Source of the DNA: Terriglobia bacterium
Lineage (GTDB): Bacteria; Acidobacteriota; Terriglobia; Bryobacterales; UBA6623
DNA length: 47,838 nucleotides
Assembly: GCA_009838515.1 (NCBI GenBank)
Contig: VXRL01000007.1
Coordinates: 1 to 47,838, forward strand
Reading direction: 5' to 3'
The first letter of the stretch is position 1. Each line of letters opens with the position of its first letter. The notes under the pieces are model-generated. The model searched no databases, was not told the origin of the DNA, and saw only the letters and a list, made by a program, of their open reading frames with translations. Below are positions 17,991-26,942 of the stretch, in pieces. Position numbers and translations under genes: made by a program.

Positions 17991-20698
17991 CAGCCCAGGC
18001 CGTCCGTGCGCTCTCCGCGATCGCTCGGCGGCCGCCATTCGACGCGGCAGACGCTGCCGAATTCGCAGAACCTGCCGCAGAACTCGCGATCCCGGGGGCG
18101 GACCGCGATGCCGCCCCCGAGCACCTCGCCGACCGCTTCGGCCGCCTCGGCGCGGGCCGTGTCCAGCAGCGCGCGCATGGCGTCTTGGGTGATCGGTTGG
18201 AGTCCGCACTCACCGTTGATCGCAGCGCCTGCGAAGCTGGTCTCCCCGCGCAATCCGCACAGCACCATGCCTGTCGGCTCGAAGCTGAGCTGCTGCTCTA
18301 GAGCGGCCAGATAGAGCAGCATCTGGAGTTCTTCGCCCTCCAGATGTTGCTTGAGCAGTTCCTTGACACGGCTCGGCCGAGCGTACTTGTAGTCGGTGAC
18401 CAGGCAGCGTTGGTTCGGATCGACGTCATAACGGTCGATGCGGCACTTCACGACGGGCTGGGAGTCGAGGCTGCGGATGCGAAATTCCGCAGCTTCCTCG
18501 AACTGCGACTGCATGCCCCCCGGCAGTGCCATTTGAATGGTCTGGTCGCTTTCGGCGAAGCGCTGCAAGTCGGCGCGTAGCGCCAAGCGACAGCGCTCGG
18601 TGCGAAACGTCGCCTCGAGACGAAGCTCGCCCAGCTTCGCGCTGAAGGCTCGGTCCAAGATCTCGCCGATCTGTCCGCCATCGCGATTCCAGCGGTCGAC
18701 TGCGGCATGCACGATCGTGCCGAGCGCCTGTGCGTCAAGCCTTTGGCCCGGCAGCGGCGGCCTGCCGCGCAGGCGGAGGGTGGTGGCCGAGAAGAAGCGG
18801 TAGGGGCATTGGCGGAAGTCGCCGATGCCTGAGACGCTGAACTGAGGATTCCGGTCTGCCACGGCGCCGAGCAGGGCGCGCGGCAGGCTGGCGGCGGGCT
18901 CGGACGGCGATGCCGGAGCTGGGGACCCCATGCGCATCGTCGGGCTGCGGCAAGCTTCGGCCGCCCAGTCTTCGATCAGGCTCGATCTCGCCTGGGGCTG
19001 GCCATCGCTCGCGCGCAGGGGATAGCTCAGGACCAAGTGCTCCGTGGCTCTCGAGGAGGCGACTTCGAAGAGCCGGCGCTCGGCTTGCGCCCGGTCGACC
19101 GAGGTGCGCAGGTCGATTCCTCGGCCGCGCAACTGGATGCGATCCTCGTCATCGAAGAAGATGTCTTGCGTAAAGCTGCGCGGGAACCAGCCCTCTGCCA
19201 GCCCGCAGACGAACGCAACCGGTATCGACCATTGGCGGGATTCTGCGATCGGCAGGACGTGCACGACGTCGAAGCGCTGGTCCGGCACGGCCAGCGTCGT
19301 GTTGCGAAGGACGTCTTCGAGCGCGTCGGCGAAGGTCTGTAGCGCCGGTCGCTTCCTGCCCGCGAATTCGGGGAGGCCGGCCGTTTCCTCCAGCGCGCGC
19401 GCCAACGCTTGCCGTGCCCGGATGGCGACCCGCCAGTCGCACGTCCGCAGGAAAGACTCCGTCCCGACCGGCGGCCGCAGGTGCTGGACGCTGTTCAGAA
19501 GTTCCAGGCAGTCGGCCTGCCAGCGCTTCGCGCCGACGCGCCGCCGGTGCCAGTCGTGGCACGGTGCGAGCCCTTGCAAGAACCGCTTGACCCTCGGAAA
19601 CTCTTGCGCCGAGTTCACTAGGAATTCCAATCCCTCGCCGGGCAGCGCATCCCGCACGGCGAAGTCAAACTCATCGATGCTGGGATCGGCGCCGATCGGA
19701 GAGAGCGGGGAGCTTATCGCCTCGATCGCTCTCTCTGCGGAAAAGCGCGACTCGACAACGCGCAGCCAATCCAGGAAGTGGCGGGTTACGCCATGGTCGG
19801 CTAGGGAGTCCCTGCTCCAGAACCGGTGAGGAATGCGCAGGGCTTCGAACACCTCGCGGATGAGCCCGGAGTAGTGCTCAAGCGAGCGCACGATGACGGC
19901 GTGCTGGTGTAGCGGTCGGTCGCTGGCGAGAATCCGCCGGGCGATCTCCATGACCTCCGCGCGGGGCGACGGCGCCTCTACCAGTTCTGGCTTCGAGACG
20001 GCGTCGCGCGAGGGTGGCGGCAGGGGTTCGGGCTTGCCAGGCGGGTAATGCGGCAGGCCCTCCGGCATCGCGACGACGAACTCTTCGGATTGCTCGTCCA
20101 AGGCGGCCAGCAGTTCTTCCTGCTGCTTGGTGAAGATGTCGAAGCCATCGACGTAGACCGTGCGCACCGCGCCCAGACCCTGCTCCCGGACCCGCGCGGC
20201 CGCCAGCGCGATCCGCTGGTTAGTGTGGGCCAAACCGTGTCGTGCCAGATTGCTTTCGAATTCACGGAAGACCCCCACGAAGGCGCGTTGCTGGCGTGTC
20301 CGCGCGGCGGGTTCGGCTTGGTAGCTGTCTGCGCCAGCCGCCCAGAACTCGCGCAACAGGTCGCCGATGCGGCTGCGCAGCCGGGCCGAGCCGGAACGGG
20401 ACTCCACCCCAAGCTGGCCCGAGGCTTCGACTGCTTGGGTCAGCAGCCGATCCTCGACGACACCGCCAGCCTCGCGAACATCCGGGGTCAGGCCCCGGAC
20501 ATACTCCGGCATCGTCGAAACCACTCTCGCGGGCACCATCAGGCCCCTCCGGGCCAACTGGTTGAGCAGGTGATTCCGCATGCTGGCGGTCGGAACCAGC
20601 AGCTGGACTTCGTCGCTGCGGCTGGCGCGGATCGCAGTCTCGAGGGCCCGTAGGATGTACGCTGTCTTGCCGCTGCCGGGAGGTCCGATCAGTAGCAC
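17990..20698 (-). CDS. addB: AddB-type helicase-nuclease subunit with an Fe-S nuclease domain
   Basis: 902 residues. An N-terminal Walker A (LLIGPPGSGKT) is followed by a degenerate helicase core and a C-terminal PD-(D/E)xK nuclease (KCRIDRYD, then LVTDYKYA). Four cysteines match the AddB iron-staple: Cys631 in RQCPYRFF, then Cys874, Cys878 and Cys884 (C-x3-C-x5-C). In the AddAB complex this subunit reads recombination hotspots and cuts one strand. It is shorter than the roughly 1,160-residue Bacillus AddB. The start is GTG at 20698 just before the Walker A; an AAGGA lies about 12 bases upstream. addA overlaps its stop (TGATG). The next gene, on the other strand, is the ABC ATPase. Confidence 0.85.
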   Translation of the reverse strand: MLLIGPPGSGKTAYILRALETAIRASRSDEVQLLVPTASMRNHLLNQLARRGLMVPARVVSTMPEYVRGLTPDVREAGGVVEDRLLTQAVEASGQLGVESRSGSARLRSRIGDLLREFWAAGADSYQAEPAARTRQQRAFVGVFREFESNLARHGLAHTNQRIALAAARVREQGLGAVRTVYVDGFDIFTKQQEELLAALDEQSEEFVVAMPEGLPHYPPGKPEPLPPPSRDAVSKPELVEAPSPRAEVMEIARRILASDRPLHQHAVIVRSLEHYSGLIREVFEALRIPHRFWSRDSLADHGVTRHFLDWLRVVESRFSAERAIEAISSPLSPIGADPSIDEFDFAVRDALPGEGLEFLVNSAQEFPRVKRFLQGLAPCHDWHRRRVGAKRWQADCLELLNSVQHLRPPVGTESFLRTCDWRVAIRARQALARALEETAGLPEFAGRKRPALQTFADALEDVLRNTTLAVPDQRFDVVHVLPIAESRQWSIPVAFVCGLAEGWFPRSFTQDIFFDDEDRIQLRGRGIDLRTSVDRAQAERRLFEVASSRATEHLVLSYPLRASDGQPQARSSLIEDWAAEACRSPTMRMGSPAPASPSEPAASLPRALLGAVADRNPQFSVSGIGDFRQCPYRFFSATTLRLRGRPPLPGQRLDAQALGTIVHAAVDRWNRDGGQIGEILDRAFSAKLGELRLEATFRTERCRLALRADLQRFAESDQTIQMALPGGMQSQFEEAAEFRIRSLDSQPVVKCRIDRYDVDPNQRCLVTDYKYARPSRVKELLKQHLEGEELQMLLYLAALEQQLSFEPTGMVLCGLRGETSFAGAAINGECGLQPITQDAMRALLDTARAEAAEAVGEVLGGGIAVRPRDREFCGRFCEFGSVCRVEWRPPSDRGERTDGLG

Positions 20699-20881
20699 GG
20701 GCTGTCTGTTCCTTCGCTCGGCAGGGCAGTGAACGCCGCCGGCTGCTGTGGTCTGATGCCGGGCGCCCAGATGGCCGCTCAGCCCGCCCGGCGCTGTGCC
20801 GGTCGCAAGATTCTACCACCACTTGCCCTTTGTGGAACAATGGGGCAGGAGGCACGCGATCGCTTCGGCGATCCTCGCACA

Positions 20882-21559
20882 ATGCCCCCCGATCTCTCCG
20901 TTCGCTCCCTGCGCAAGGTGTATCCGCATCCGGCGGGTGCGCTGCAGGTGTTGAACGATCTTTCGTTGGAGATGTCCCTCGGCGAGGCCTTGGCCATCAT
21001 GGGCCCTTCCGGCTCGGGAAAGAGCACTCTGCTCTACATCTTGGGGTCTTTGGAAACGCCCAGCGCCGGTACGGTCGAGGTGTGCGGCCAGAATCCGTTT
21101 GTGCTGGACCAGGCTGGCGTGGCCGCGTTCCGCAACAAGACCGTCGGGTTCGTCCTGCAGGATCACCACCTGCTGCCGCAGTGCACCAGCCTCGAAAATG
21201 TGCTGCTGCCGACGCTGCCGGCCGGAGGTGCCACGGCCGCACTCGTGGCCCGTGGCAAGGAGCTGCTCGAGCGCGTGGGACTGGCCGAGCGCATGGACCG
21301 ACTGCCCTCCGAACTTTCGGGCGGAGAGCGGCAGCGCGTGGCCATCGCCCGCGCCTTGATCAACGCGCCTCCCGTCGTGCTGGCGGACGAGCCCACGGGG
21401 AACCTCGATCGCGTCAGCGCGGAAACAGTCGGCAGCCTGCTGTTGGAATTGCAGCGGGAGCAGAACATCTTGCTCATCGCAGTCACGCATAGCGCGGGCT
21501 TGGCCGCCCGCTTTCCCGCCCGCGCCGAATTACTGGATGGCCGCTTGCAGCGGCAATGA
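20882..21559 (+). CDS. ABC transporter ATP-binding protein, LolD/MacB type
   Basis: About 225 residues, a complete ABC ATPase: Walker A GPSGSGKST, Q-loop LQDHHLLPQ, signature LSGGERQRVA, Walker B VVLADEPTGNLD and the H-loop His in AVTHS. The DEPTGNLD sequence and overall size fit the LolD/FtsE/MacB subfamily, whose partners are FtsX-like permeases. No permease is adjacent: glgC follows after 43 bases and addB is divergent. The ATG at 20882 begins the conserved domain; earlier in-frame starts add sequence antisense to the upstream region. Function could be lipoprotein release or peptide/drug efflux depending on a distant permease. Confidence 0.88.
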   Translation: MPPDLSVRSLRKVYPHPAGALQVLNDLSLEMSLGEALAIMGPSGSGKSTLLYILGSLETPSAGTVEVCGQNPFVLDQAGVAAFRNKTVGFVLQDHHLLPQCTSLENVLLPTLPAGGATAALVARGKELLERVGLAERMDRLPSELSGGERQRVAIARALINAPPVVLADEPTGNLDRVSAETVGSLLLELQREQNILLIAVTHSAGLAARFPARAELLDGRLQRQ

Positions 21560-21602
21560 TCGGACCGTTCGGGCAGCCGGCCGCGTTAGGAGGCGCAATC
21601 GC

Positions 21603-22856
21603 ATGGAAAACGTAAAGGTGCTAGGACTGATCCTGGCGGGCGGCAAGGGTACCCGCCTGTTTCCGCTGACCAAGGAGCGGAGCAAGCCCGCCGTGCCGTT
21701 CGGGGGCAAGTACCGCATCATCGATTTTGTCCTGAGCAATTTCGTGAACTCCGGGATCTACTCGATCTATGTCCTGACGCAGTTCAAGAGCCAGTCCCTG
21801 CTGCAGCACATGCGCAACGCTTGGCAGTTTTCGGACCTGCTTACCAGCCAGTACATCCTGCCGGTGCCCGCGCAGATGCGCAAGGGTCCGCAATGGTATC
21901 GCGGCACGTCTGACGCGATCCACCAGAACGTCCACCTGATCGAACTGTCGCAGCCAGAAATGGTGGCCGTCTTCGGCGCGGACCACATCTACTTCATGGA
22001 CGTCCGCCAGATGATCGAATACCACCGAAACAAAGATGCGGTAGGCACGGTTGCCGCCCTTCCGATTCCGGTCTCGCAGTCGGAGCGCTTCGGCACGATG
22101 GAGGTTGACGAGGACTGGCGCATCTTGCGTTTTTGCGAGAAGGTGGCCAAGCCGCCCGAGATCCCCGGCCGTCCCGGCTGGTGCCTGGCCTCGATGGGAA
22201 ACTACCTGTTCGACCCGACGACGCTGGTGAGCGCGTTGCGGCGGGACGCCGCTCGCCCGGAGAGCTCTCACGACTTTGGCCACAACATCTTGCCGGAGAT
22301 GGTCGACGCCGTGCCGATCTACGCATACGACTTCCTCAGCAACACGGTGCCAGGCGAAAAGCCTGAGAATCATGGTTACTGGCGTGACGTGGGCACGATC
22401 GAATCGTTTTACGACGCCAATATGGACCTGCGATCCATCCGTCCCAAATTGAACCTGTACAACCCGGAATGGCCGCTCCGCACGGCCGAGTATCCGACCG
22501 GTCCAACGCGCTATTGCACGGATGCCGAGGGGCGGCGCTGCGACGTCGTCGACTCGGTCATCTCCGAGGGGTGCGTGCTGTACGGCTCCACGGTGCGCCA
22601 GTCCATCTTGGGGCGCAACGTCCACATGCAGTCTGGCGTGTGCGTGGAGGACTCCATCGTGATGGCGCGCTGCCACATTGGCGAGGGTGCGCAGATCCGC
22701 AAGGCAATCATCGACAAGAACGCCAGAATCCCTGCGGGGGCCAAGATCGGCTTCGACCGAGAGGCCGACATCCAAGACTATGGCCTCTCGGAGACCGGCA
22801 TCGTGCTGGTGGAAGGCTCCCGCACCGCGATTCCGGTCAGTCCGGCCGCGATCTGA
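21603..22856 (+). CDS. glgC: Glucose-1-phosphate adenylyltransferase
   Basis: A 417-residue GlgC that makes ADP-glucose for glycogen or trehalose-type storage. The nucleotidyltransferase motif LILAGGKGTRLFPLT and the substrate motifs KPAVPFGGKYRIIDF, GTADA-like GTSDAIHQN and FGADHIY are intact. The C-terminal left-handed beta-helix (GCVLYGS... and GEGAQIRKAIID) completes the enzyme. A strong AGGAGGC Shine-Dalgarno site at 21588-21594 sits 8 bases before the ATG. No other glg genes are present nearby. It is 43 bases downstream of the ABC ATPase and could share its transcript. Confidence 0.96.
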   Translation: MENVKVLGLILAGGKGTRLFPLTKERSKPAVPFGGKYRIIDFVLSNFVNSGIYSIYVLTQFKSQSLLQHMRNAWQFSDLLTSQYILPVPAQMRKGPQWYRGTSDAIHQNVHLIELSQPEMVAVFGADHIYFMDVRQMIEYHRNKDAVGTVAALPIPVSQSERFGTMEVDEDWRILRFCEKVAKPPEIPGRPGWCLASMGNYLFDPTTLVSALRRDAARPESSHDFGHNILPEMVDAVPIYAYDFLSNTVPGEKPENHGYWRDVGTIESFYDANMDLRSIRPKLNLYNPEWPLRTAEYPTGPTRYCTDAEGRRCDVVDSVISEGCVLYGSTVRQSILGRNVHMQSGVCVEDSIVMARCHIGEGAQIRKAIIDKNARIPAGAKIGFDREADIQDYGLSETGIVLVEGSRTAIPVSPAAI

Positions 22857-22875
22857 TCGATCCGGCGGCCGTTTT

Positions 22876-23268
22876 CTACCGCAGGGCTGCTAGCAGCCCG
22901 GGCAGGTTGGCGGCGAGGGCTCCGCGCGTCAGCACGTCGTCGTAGCCGGCATCGTGGGCTTGTTGCAGCACGGCCTCGCGGACATGGCTGGCGAATGCGA
23001 TCAGGCGCGGAGCGCCGGACGGTGCGAGCGAGCGCAGCTCGCCGACTACGCCGAGCGGATCGACCGAGTCTGCATCGAGGTCGACGATGATCAAGTCCGG
23101 CCGGGATCGCGCCGCCTCGAGGAGCGCTTGGCGCGAGCCCGCGAGCTGGACGGAAATACCGAGCTGCCTTGCCGTTCCGGAGACCTTCGAGCTGAAAAAC
23201 AGGTCAGGAATCGCGGCCAAAACACGTTTGCAAGCCTTGTCTTTCGACGGAATCGGATCAGGGGCCAT
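22876..23268 (-). CDS. Receiver-like (CheY-fold) single-domain protein, possibly degenerate
   Basis: About 130 residues with the layout of a response-regulator receiver domain and no output domain. PDLIIVDLDADS resembles the beta-3 strand with the phospho-acceptor Asp. The rest is poorly conserved: the paired acidic residues expected near the N-terminus are absent (RVLAAIPDLFF), the Thr/Ser position is FASH, and the invariant Lys appears as Arg in LTRGALA. It may be a pseudo-receiver that binds a partner without phosphorylation. The ATG at 23268 is preferred; a TTG at 23289 would nearly touch the divergent mqnD start. Only 19 bases separate its stop from the glgC stop. Confidence 0.55.
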   Translation of the reverse strand: MAPDPIPSKDKACKRVLAAIPDLFFSSKVSGTARQLGISVQLAGSRQALLEAARSRPDLIIVDLDADSVDPLGVVGELRSLAPSGAPRLIAFASHVREAVLQQAHDAGYDDVLTRGALAANLPGLLAALR

Positions 23269-23294
23269 TTGGTACCCTGAGTCTAGCAAGCCAC

Positions 23295-24131
23295 ATGCCC
23301 GACAAACGCGAATTCACGATCGCGCATAGCCCCGACGCCGACGACGCGTTCATGTTCTACGCACTGGCCACCCACAAGATCGAGTCCGACCTGCTCGAGT
23401 TCAAGCACGTGCTGAAGGACATCCAATCGCTCAATCAGGATGCGCGCGTGGGCCGCTACGACATGACGGCGATCTCCTACCATGCGTACCCGTACGTGGC
23501 AGATCGCTACGTGCTGACTGCGGCCGGATCCAGCGTCGGAGACGGCTACGGTCCCATCGTCGTAGCATCGCAAGAGCTGGAGCCGGGCGATCTGGCGGGC
23601 AGGAAAGTGGCTGTTCCGGGCCTGTTGACGACGGCGTACCTGGCGTTGAAGCTCTACGAGCCGGCCATCGAGCCGGTCGTCTGCGAGTTCGACAAGATCA
23701 TCGGCGAGGTGGAGAGCGGGGCCGTTGACGCCGGCGTGGTGATCCACGAGGGGCAGCTCACGTTTGCCGACTCGGGCTTGCACGGCGTGGTCGATCTTGG
23801 CGAGTGGTGGAAGCGCTCCGAGGGCTTGCCGCTGCCGCTAGGCTGCAACTGCATCTTGCGCGAGCTGCCTCGGGAGATCCAGCAGGAGGCTCGCCGCAAG
23901 CTGGCTGCCACGATCCAGTACTCGCTGGACCATCGGGCCGAAGCGCTGGAATATGCGCTGCAGTTCTCGCGCGGCCTGGAAACGGATCTGGCGGACAGCT
24001 TCGTGGGCATGTATGTCAACGGCCACACCACGGATATGGATCCGGAGGTGCTCAGGTCAGGGCAATTGCTGCTGGACAAGGGGTTCTCGGCCGGCCTAAT
24101 TCCGCACCAGGTTCGTATAGAGTATGTGTAG
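23295..24131 (+). CDS. mqnD: 1,4-dihydroxy-6-naphthoate synthase (futalosine menaquinone pathway)
   Basis: A 278-residue MqnD, which converts cyclic dehypoxanthine futalosine to 1,4-dihydroxy-6-naphthoate. It has the periplasmic-binding-protein-like fold and opens with the family motif HSPDADDAFMFYAL. GRKVAVPGLLTTAYLAL and the central VVIHEGQLTF are further hallmarks, and the length is standard. It indicates menaquinone made by the futalosine route, with a side chain perhaps from the polyprenyl synthase at 2.6-3.6 kb. No mqnA, B, C or E is in the window. A HEAT-repeat gene follows after 24 bases in the same direction. Confidence 0.94.
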   Translation: MPDKREFTIAHSPDADDAFMFYALATHKIESDLLEFKHVLKDIQSLNQDARVGRYDMTAISYHAYPYVADRYVLTAAGSSVGDGYGPIVVASQELEPGDLAGRKVAVPGLLTTAYLALKLYEPAIEPVVCEFDKIIGEVESGAVDAGVVIHEGQLTFADSGLHGVVDLGEWWKRSEGLPLPLGCNCILRELPREIQQEARRKLAATIQYSLDHRAEALEYALQFSRGLETDLADSFVGMYVNGHTTDMDPEVLRSGQLLLDKGFSAGLIPHQVRIEYV

Positions 24132-24155
24132 TTCGGCGAGCCGACCGAGGGTAGC

Positions 24156-25463
24156 GTGCGGGGCATAGCTTCGATCTGTAGGATCCTGCTTTGGGGAACG
24201 CTCGCGGTCTGCGCTCTGTCCGCGCAGGATTGGATCGCGGGCCTGGAGTCGGGCGACGAAGACGAGCGCATCAAGGCGGTTCGGGCGATGGCCAAGTCGC
24301 CTGATGGCTTCCGGCACTTAGACAAGCTCGCTCCCTTGTTAAGTGACGACTCCGAGGAAGTCCGGGCCGCAACAGTGATCGCGTTGATGAAGATGCGGTC
24401 CCTCGAGGCGCAGCCGCTGCTGATCGAGGCTGCCGCCGACACTTCGCCGAACGTGCAGGCTTTGGCGGTGGACGGCTTGGTATCGCTGTACGTGCCCGAT
24501 TATGTGAAGCCCGGCCGGCTGTCGGTGCTGAGGTCGTTTGCGTCTTCGCTCAAGGCGCGTTTCTCAAAGCCCAGCCCGCTTGTGGTCTCGGCTTACATCG
24601 ACGTCAATCCGGCGGCGCTTGAGGCGATTGCGAGTGTTCTCGTGCGGGGCAGCAGCAACGAGGCCAACGCGAATGCGGCCCGAGCGCTGGGTGTCCTGCG
24701 GGGGACCGACCACGTGGACGCGCTGCTGGAGGGCGCGCGGTCCCGGGATTCAGCCACGATTATCGAGAGTGTGCTTGCGATCAAGAAGATTCAAGCCGTC
24801 AGTGCCGGCCCTGACATCGCCTTCCTGCTGCGCGATCCGGTGTCGGAAGTCCAGGAGGCCGCCATATTGACAGTGGGCCAGCTCCGGACTCCCGAGGCGG
24901 TACCGCAATTGGTGCATCTCTGCGAGGGGAGCACGAAGGGCCGCGTTAGAGCGCAGGCGTTGACAGCCCTTGCCAAGATTCCGGAAAACGGGCAGCGCCG
25001 CCTGTTCACGAGTTTTCTCAGCCACAAGGACAAGCTCCTGCGGGCTGCCGCGGCCGAGGGCCTGGGCCGTATCGGGGATCCCGCCGACAAGCGGGTGGTC
25101 GATCATCAGTTCTCGATCGAGAAGGCCCAGGGCGTGAGGCTGTCGCTGGCGTTCGCAGGGGTGCTGCTCGGCAACCCGTTGCGCCTCTCGTACTTGATCG
25201 AAGGTCTCAACTCCACGGCGCGCCGGCTTGAGGCGCGCCCCTTCTTGGTTGAACTGGCGCGCGATCCCGAAGTCCTGTCGAAGTTGTACATTCCGCTCAC
25301 CACCGGTTCCGTGCCGCAGCGGCGCCACCTGGCCTTCGTGCTGTCTCAGAGCGGCACACCGGAGAGCATCCCGCACTTGGAGAGCCTGACGCGGGATGCC
25401 GTTCCCGAAGTCTCTGCCGCCGCCGTGGAGGCTCTGCGCGTGTTGCGCGCCCGCGGAATGTGA
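24156..25463 (+). CDS. Secreted HEAT-repeat protein
   Basis: A 435-residue protein with a signal peptide (hydrophobic residues 5-22, ending VCALSA with Gln next) followed almost entirely by HEAT-like helical repeats. Examples are EEVRAATVIALMKM (about residue 67), SEVQEAAILTVGQL (near 230), GRVRAQALTALAKI, DKLLRAAAAEGLGRIGDP and PEVSAAAVEALRVL at the end. Such solenoids serve as protein-binding scaffolds; no enzymatic motif is seen. The GTG at 24156 has GAGGG about 6 bases upstream. It follows mqnD by 24 bases, so it may be co-transcribed without necessarily sharing a pathway. It ends 9 bases before the stop of the convergent alkylsulfatase-like gene. Confidence 0.8.
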   Translation: MRGIASICRILLWGTLAVCALSAQDWIAGLESGDEDERIKAVRAMAKSPDGFRHLDKLAPLLSDDSEEVRAATVIALMKMRSLEAQPLLIEAAADTSPNVQALAVDGLVSLYVPDYVKPGRLSVLRSFASSLKARFSKPSPLVVSAYIDVNPAALEAIASVLVRGSSNEANANAARALGVLRGTDHVDALLEGARSRDSATIIESVLAIKKIQAVSAGPDIAFLLRDPVSEVQEAAILTVGQLRTPEAVPQLVHLCEGSTKGRVRAQALTALAKIPENGQRRLFTSFLSHKDKLLRAAAAEGLGRIGDPADKRVVDHQFSIEKAQGVRLSLAFAGVLLGNPLRLSYLIEGLNSTARRLEARPFLVELARDPEVLSKLYIPLTTGSVPQRRHLAFVLSQSGTPESIPHLESLTRDAVPEVSAAAVEALRVLRARGM

Positions 25464-25472
25464 GCAGGCCGG

Positions 25473-26876
25473 CTACTGCTCCTGCGCTTGCTTGCGGTAG
25501 CGATTGGATGTCGAGAGCGTGTAGTTTCGCACCGGGCCGTTGAAGGTGCGCTCGCCGACGATCGCCAGCGCGTTCGCCATGAGCAGCTTGGCGTCGCGGT
25601 CCTCGGGGCGCAGGCGAACCGCGTGACGCAGCAGTTGCGCCGCGCCGAGAGGGTCGTCCGCGTCCATCAGCTCGCGCGCCTTGGCCACGAGCGCGTCCAC
25701 TCCGCCGGCCAGGGCAGCCATGCGCTCGGACTGCTTGCGCGGGCTCTCGCGGTGCAGGGACAGGGCGTCTCCGTCGAACCACCCGAGATCCTGGGCGTAG
25801 AGATCCCGGATCGTGCCCTCGACCGTGCCGTAGTAGTCCCCGAGGTAGTCAAGCTTGGAGAACCGCTCTGGGAGGCGGGCGTACTCGACCAACTCGTCCG
25901 GCGTCATCTGCTTGGAGAGCCCGTCGAGGGTGCGGTCCAGCACCCACTGCATCGCGTCGCGATAGTTGGTGAGGACAGTCTTGGCATCGTTGAGCATCGG
26001 TGCCGTGTGGCCGCCTACCACGTGCAGCGGGTCCTGCTGGACCATCTTGTCGATGCTGGCGATCCAATCGCGAAATGACCTGCGGGCCGTGCCGCGCAGC
26101 GGGTAGACATTGGGCCAGGACTGGTAGAAGTTGTCTCCGGCGAAGACCACTCGCTGGTCGGGCAGCCAGACGTAGAGCTGGTCCTGGGTCTCGCCGGGAG
26201 CCGCCACCAGCTCAAGCCGGATGCCGGCGATTTCCAGCGACTTGCGGTCTTCCGAGAACTTGTGCGTGGGACGCACCTGAGCCGGTCGCGGGCGAGCGGG
26301 CGGCGAGCCCGGCCGGCGCAGCCCGTCCTGCATCATGTTGCCCTGCGGGCGGCGGTCTGGCGGGATCGCGATGCCGATCCCCATCCGCTGCTCCAGCGGC
26401 AGATCGAAGCCTTGGCTGTTCGAGGCCCGCAAGCCGGGGCCGAGGCCCTTGCTGCTTACGAGCGCCGCCTCGGAGCCGTAGTTGTCCCGCGCCCAGACTT
26501 CGATCCCCTTGCCGGGCTCGAAAAAGGCCGGCGCTCCGTTCGTGTGGTCTCCGTGGCTGTGGGTGTAGACAATGGCGCGCACCGGCAGCGAGCTGATCTC
26601 TTCGAACGCTGCTCGAACTTCTCGCGCGGCCGCCGGCATCTGTCCCGGATCGACGATGATCACGCCGTCGTCTCCGACAATCATGGAGTTCGCAGAGACT
26701 TGGTATCCGATCGCCGTGTAGACGTTCTCGGCGACTTGGATCACCGTCGGCTTGAACATCTTGTTGCGCTCTTGCAGGCGCTTGGTCGCCTCGCTGGGCT
26801 GTGCGGAAAGCGCCAGCGCGGTCGCCGCTAGGCACGCGGAGAATCGGGTGAAGCGATGTAAGAAGCGTAAGGCCAT
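25473..26876 (-). CDS. Metallo-beta-lactamase-fold hydrolase, alkylsulfatase (SdsA/YjcS)-like
   Basis: A 467-residue exported enzyme with a signal peptide ending ALALSA and Gln26 next. The zinc motif THSHGDHTNG provides His106, His108, Asp110 and His111, followed by APGETQDQL, VVFAGDN and VVGGHTAPM for the remaining ligands. The C-terminal half matches the alkylsulfatase dimerisation domain (YGTVEGTIRDLYAQDLGWFDGD; AAQLLRHAVRLRPEDRDAKLL). It lacks the SCP2-like C-terminal domain of full-length SdsA-type sulfatases (about 650 residues), so it is either a short variant or acts on another ester. A proline/arginine-rich insert lies at about residues 183-200. The ATG at 26876 opens a clean signal peptide. 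Confidence 0.82.
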   Translation of the reverse strand: MALRFLHRFTRFSACLAATALALSAQPSEATKRLQERNKMFKPTVIQVAENVYTAIGYQVSANSMIVGDDGVIIVDPGQMPAAAREVRAAFEEISSLPVRAIVYTHSHGDHTNGAPAFFEPGKGIEVWARDNYGSEAALVSSKGLGPGLRASNSQGFDLPLEQRMGIGIAIPPDRRPQGNMMQDGLRRPGSPPARPRPAQVRPTHKFSEDRKSLEIAGIRLELVAAPGETQDQLYVWLPDQRVVFAGDNFYQSWPNVYPLRGTARRSFRDWIASIDKMVQQDPLHVVGGHTAPMLNDAKTVLTNYRDAMQWVLDRTLDGLSKQMTPDELVEYARLPERFSKLDYLGDYYGTVEGTIRDLYAQDLGWFDGDALSLHRESPRKQSERMAALAGGVDALVAKARELMDADDPLGAAQLLRHAVRLRPEDRDAKLLMANALAIVGERTFNGPVRNYTLSTSNRYRKQAQEQ

Positions 26877-26942
26877 AATTGCAATGGCGTATGTACGGCG
26901 GGCGGGGTTGCAGGGCTGCCGCCGGTGCGCTTCGAAGACGGG

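Noticed and set aside
17991..18209. Upstream extension of addA
   Set aside because: It overlaps the addB C-terminus in another frame; AddA homology starts at ATG 17990 with a TGATG coupling.
21621..22775. 384-codon minus-strand frame across glgC
   Set aside because: It mirrors glgC, which has complete motifs and a strong Shine-Dalgarno site.
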